Assembly (NCBI GenBank): GCA_003249025.1 | Contig: QBMH01000027.1 | Coordinates: 1 to 34,061, forward strand | Source of the DNA: Leptolyngbya sp. | GTDB lineage: Bacteria > Cyanobacteriota > Cyanobacteriia > Leptolyngbyales > Leptolyngbyaceae | Length of the DNA: 34,061 nucleotides | Direction of reading: 5' to 3' | Shown here: positions 31,665 through 34,061 of the stretch, piece by piece | Numbering within the stretch: the first letter of the stretch is position 1 | Layout: every line of letters begins with the position of its first letter | The notes under the pieces: generated by a model | Told to the model about the DNA's origin: nothing | What the model saw: the letters and a program-made list of their open reading frames with translations, nothing else | Database searches by the model: none | Translations under genes and position numbers: made by a program

Positions 31665-34061
31665 CTAACCAAAATAATGTGCAATCAGTCGAGCGCTGCC
31701 CACAGTGGATGAACTGGCGGCATAGGTCAAGATAATCGGCTCGTCGGCACTAGGAGCATCTAACTGATTAGAAAAACCCAATAGACTGCCTGATGCTGAT
31801 TTTAGGTCAGCCAAGCCCGATGCCACATATTTTCCTGTGTTGCCAGCAATGCCGATCGCAATGGTCGGAGCCGTGCCGTTGAACGTGACAATCACCTGGC
31901 ACTCGATCCTACGCAGAAAGTCACCTGCTATCAGGGTAAAGAAGTTAGTCGTTGCGGCTGCGCCAAAGTTGAAAGCAAGCGGAACGGAGCGAATCACTGA
32001 GGCGTATTGCAGCACACCCGCGCCATCTCCAATCAATGCCTGTTGAGCCTGACCCTGATTTGTGGGCAGAGTGAGAGCTTGGTTTGCCGTCATGCCCGTG
32101 GCAGGCACATTTAAGCTGTATCGCCAATCCGCACCGCTCTGAGCCGCGTCGGAATTCAGCAACATAGATAAGCCAGTCTGGAGTAGCTGCGAGACGGTGA
32201 TGTCATCAGTGCCATTATTCCAAGCGGTGATCTGAGCATTGACCAACGCGATCGCCGCTGCCAGTTCGCCCAACGGCTGATTAAATTCAGTGATGCAGCC
32301 GTCAGCGGTGGAATGAGAAATCGAGCTTAGGGTCGTACCGTCATAGAGCCACGCCCAAGCGATGCGGTAGCTATCCGCTGCGAAGGTGCCGCCGCCGGAT
32401 TGAATGACCAGCGCTGGTGTGGTGGCACTGGCAAAGAAGCCGAAGTTACCAGCGGTGGACGGAACGGAACCGATCACTGTGCCGCTGGTGAAGCTAGTCA
32501 GTTGGAACACTTGAGACGCGCCAGGGACGACGGCAAAAGTTGTGAACTCGCGAATCTGTCCGTCCGATTGCCGTTGGGCATAAATCGCCACTTTCGGCGG
32601 GTTGAGTTCCACGCCCTGAGCGCTGCCAGCACCCGCAATTACATCGGGGTAATCGGCGCGGATGGTGGCAGCGGGATAGGTCAGGGTGACTTGGATGCCA
32701 GTGTTGAGGGCGGCGGCAGTGTAGCTGGTGAAAGCGCTGGCGTTGGAACGCCCGGTGGCAAGTGAGACGATCGCCCGTTGGGCTTCAGTCGGTTGCAGGG
32801 CACTGGAGCCGCGCCAGAATATTGAGCCGTTGGAGTCGATCGCGATTTTCTGATTGCTGACACTGGCAACGGGAATGGTCAAATCCTGGGCAGCTTGCTT
32901 GTCAAAGGCGAACCATTGAACCAGTCCCGATCCGGAGCCGACCCGCGCCGTTAGTCCCCGCTTGGGATAAATGCGACGGCGATCGCCCGTGCTGTAAATC
33001 AAATCTCCAAACAGGGGATAACCGCTGAAAAAGTTGCCAGCTTGGGTACTGAAATAAGGTTTGACTGAGAGCAGCGCACTGGTTAAGCCGCCGTCGATTT
33101 CTTCCTGTCGGAATCGGGGGAAGATTTTGAGGACTACGCCATAGCCGGACGGCAACGCCTTTTCTAGGGTATAGACCGGAATACCCACTTTGTAGGTTTG
33201 GTTGGCGTTGACGGTCAAACTGGCAGTGTCGAGGCTGGCATCACTGACTCGCACATATCCGGCGATCGCACTTTGCAGGCGACCGCTCATCAGTTGAGAT
33301 TTTGGCTGCAACGATTGAAACACGTCCAGGGCAATGCGACTGCCAGCAGTAATATCGCTGCCTGTTTCATCCAGCCCGTTGCACAGCCAGTAATTCACCG
33401 CCTGCCCGTCTGTGCCGTCCATGGGGTAGGCAGGGGCAGGGAAGAGGATATCAGAGTCAATCAGGCTTCTGGCATCACGGGAGCAGCCGCGCACTCCAGC
33501 CACGTCAGAAATGGAGCCGAGGGCAAAACTGTCGGGCAAGATCCACTTCAGCCAGCGCCCGGTGGCGGCAGAGATGACCGTGGTGTTATCGACTGTGGCG
33601 GTGGATGATGGCTCATAGTAAAAGGTCGTCACGAGCGAGGTCACATAGCGCTGCTGACCGGGCAAAGGAGAGGCTAGGGCAGTCAGCGCGGCAGGATTGG
33701 CAACCACGCCGCCAAGGACAATCTGAGCGGGGGTAGAGAGTTCGATCGTGGCGGGTAGGGTTGCCGGAGTTTCAAGGAAAAAGCCGGAAGTGGCAGCGGC
33801 GGTGAGAGTGACTCCTTTCCACCAGGCGACGGGTTGAGCGGTTGCCAGATTGTTCGTCGTGTTTGCTAAAATCACCACGCGCTGCAACGCTTCTACCGCT
33901 GTGCGGAATGTGGAAGCAAGGGTAATTACCAGTTTTTGGTTTACCGTCCAGGTCACCTGCTGTCCGGTGGATGCCCGGTTGAGTCCGACCCGGTTCATGC
34001 CCACTGCCCAAAACCAGAGAGAGCCAGCGGCGAGAGAGCCGCCGGATGCGGGGGTGATGAC
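31665..34061 (-). CDS. Large phage-tail-like protein, partial (5' end beyond window)
   Basis: The leftward frame is open from the right edge (34061) to the stop at 31665, 798 residues in the window. A GTG at 34004 is a possible start, but the frame continues upstream without a stop (TPASGGSLAAGSLWFWAV), so I treat the 5' end as missing. The protein is rich in Ala, Thr, Ser, Gly and beta-strand-like segments, with almost no Cys, like a tail or fibre structural protein. Segments such as LYDGTTLSSISHSTADG and RVSDASLDTASLTVNANQTYKVG look like repeated beta-rich modules. No catalytic motif is visible. HIP1 octamers occur in it and in the two following genes. Confidence 0.55.
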   Translation of the reverse strand, partial: VITPASGGSLAAGSLWFWAVGMNRVGLNRASTGQQVTWTVNQKLVITLASTFRTAVEALQRVVILANTTNNLATAQPVAWWKGVTLTAAATSGFFLETPATLPATIELSTPAQIVLGGVVANPAALTALASPLPGQQRYVTSLVTTFYYEPSSTATVDNTTVISAATGRWLKWILPDSFALGSISDVAGVRGCSRDARSLIDSDILFPAPAYPMDGTDGQAVNYWLCNGLDETGSDITAGSRIALDVFQSLQPKSQLMSGRLQSAIAGYVRVSDASLDTASLTVNANQTYKVGIPVYTLEKALPSGYGVVLKIFPRFRQEEIDGGLTSALLSVKPYFSTQAGNFFSGYPLFGDLIYSTGDRRRIYPKRGLTARVGSGSGLVQWFAFDKQAAQDLTIPVASVSNQKIAIDSNGSIFWRGSSALQPTEAQRAIVSLATGRSNASAFTSYTAAALNTGIQVTLTYPAATIRADYPDVIAGAGSAQGVELNPPKVAIYAQRQSDGQIREFTTFAVVPGASQVFQLTSFTSGTVIGSVPSTAGNFGFFASATTPALVIQSGGGTFAADSYRIAWAWLYDGTTLSSISHSTADGCITEFNQPLGELAAAIALVNAQITAWNNGTDDITVSQLLQTGLSMLLNSDAAQSGADWRYSLNVPATGMTANQALTLPTNQGQAQQALIGDGAGVLQYASVIRSVPLAFNFGAAATTNFFTLIAGDFLRRIECQVIVTFNGTAPTIAIGIAGNTGKYVASGLADLKSASGSLLGFSNQLDAPSADEPIILTYAASSSTVGSARLIAHYFG

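Overview
The window is chromosomal DNA from a cyanobacterium, most likely a filamentous non-heterocystous type (Leptolyngbya/Oscillatoria-like; the genus is inference). Supporting evidence is the very frequent HIP1 octamer GCGATCGC, present in nearly every gene, and cyanobacterial hallmark families: a DUF3536-type GH57 glycosidase, a TIGR02652-type protein, CHAT-domain proteins and a 4-Cys zinc-ribbon PP2C phosphatase.

Layout. (1) 165-6170, leftward: a high-affinity phosphate uptake operon pstS-pstC-pstA-pstB followed by an S9 peptidase. A candidate Pho box lies upstream of pstS, and a terminator-like hairpin sits between pstS and pstC. (2) 6377-10899, rightward: a signalling cluster with a zinc-ribbon/kinase-like/PP2C/transmembrane phosphatase, a CHAT-FHA protein (caspase-like protease fold plus phosphothreonine reader) and a SUI1/eIF1-like factor. 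(3) 11138-13401: a PlsC-like acyltransferase convergent with birA. (4) 13446-19649, rightward: a guanidine-I (ykkC) riboswitch module. It consists of a promoter, the aptamer, a competing hairpin, two DUF1989 proteins (urea-amidolyase-associated, carboxyguanidine deiminase-type) and a long biotin-dependent carboxylase best read as guanidine carboxylase, then cobK 21 bases downstream. BirA, which would biotinylate the carboxylase, is divergently encoded next door. (5) 19848-22827, leftward: methyltransferase, phosphoglucomutase, moaC. (6) 22863-23825: tRNA-Arg(ACG) with a terminator, an MMADHC-like B12-trafficking homologue, and an overlapping convergent hypothetical ORF. (7) 24128-30025: GH57 glycosidase, a small protein, beta-carbonic anhydrase, a degenerate RNase III-fold protein, a creatininase-family hydrolase and a TIGR02652 protein. 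(8) 30107-34061: a strong bidirectional terminator, then three tightly packed leftward genes for phage-tail-like proteins; the last runs off the right edge.

How the genes work together. The pst genes form one phosphate transporter. The riboswitch cluster senses guanidine and would convert it through carboxyguanidine to allophanate. No allophanate hydrolase or dedicated transporter is in the window, so these must lie elsewhere. The PP2C/CHAT-FHA pair looks like a phosphorylation-controlled protease module and is the least described system here. Several starts were moved from the longest open frame on the basis of Shine-Dalgarno sequences, overlaps or family N-termini. All functional calls are from reading motifs; no database search was possible.
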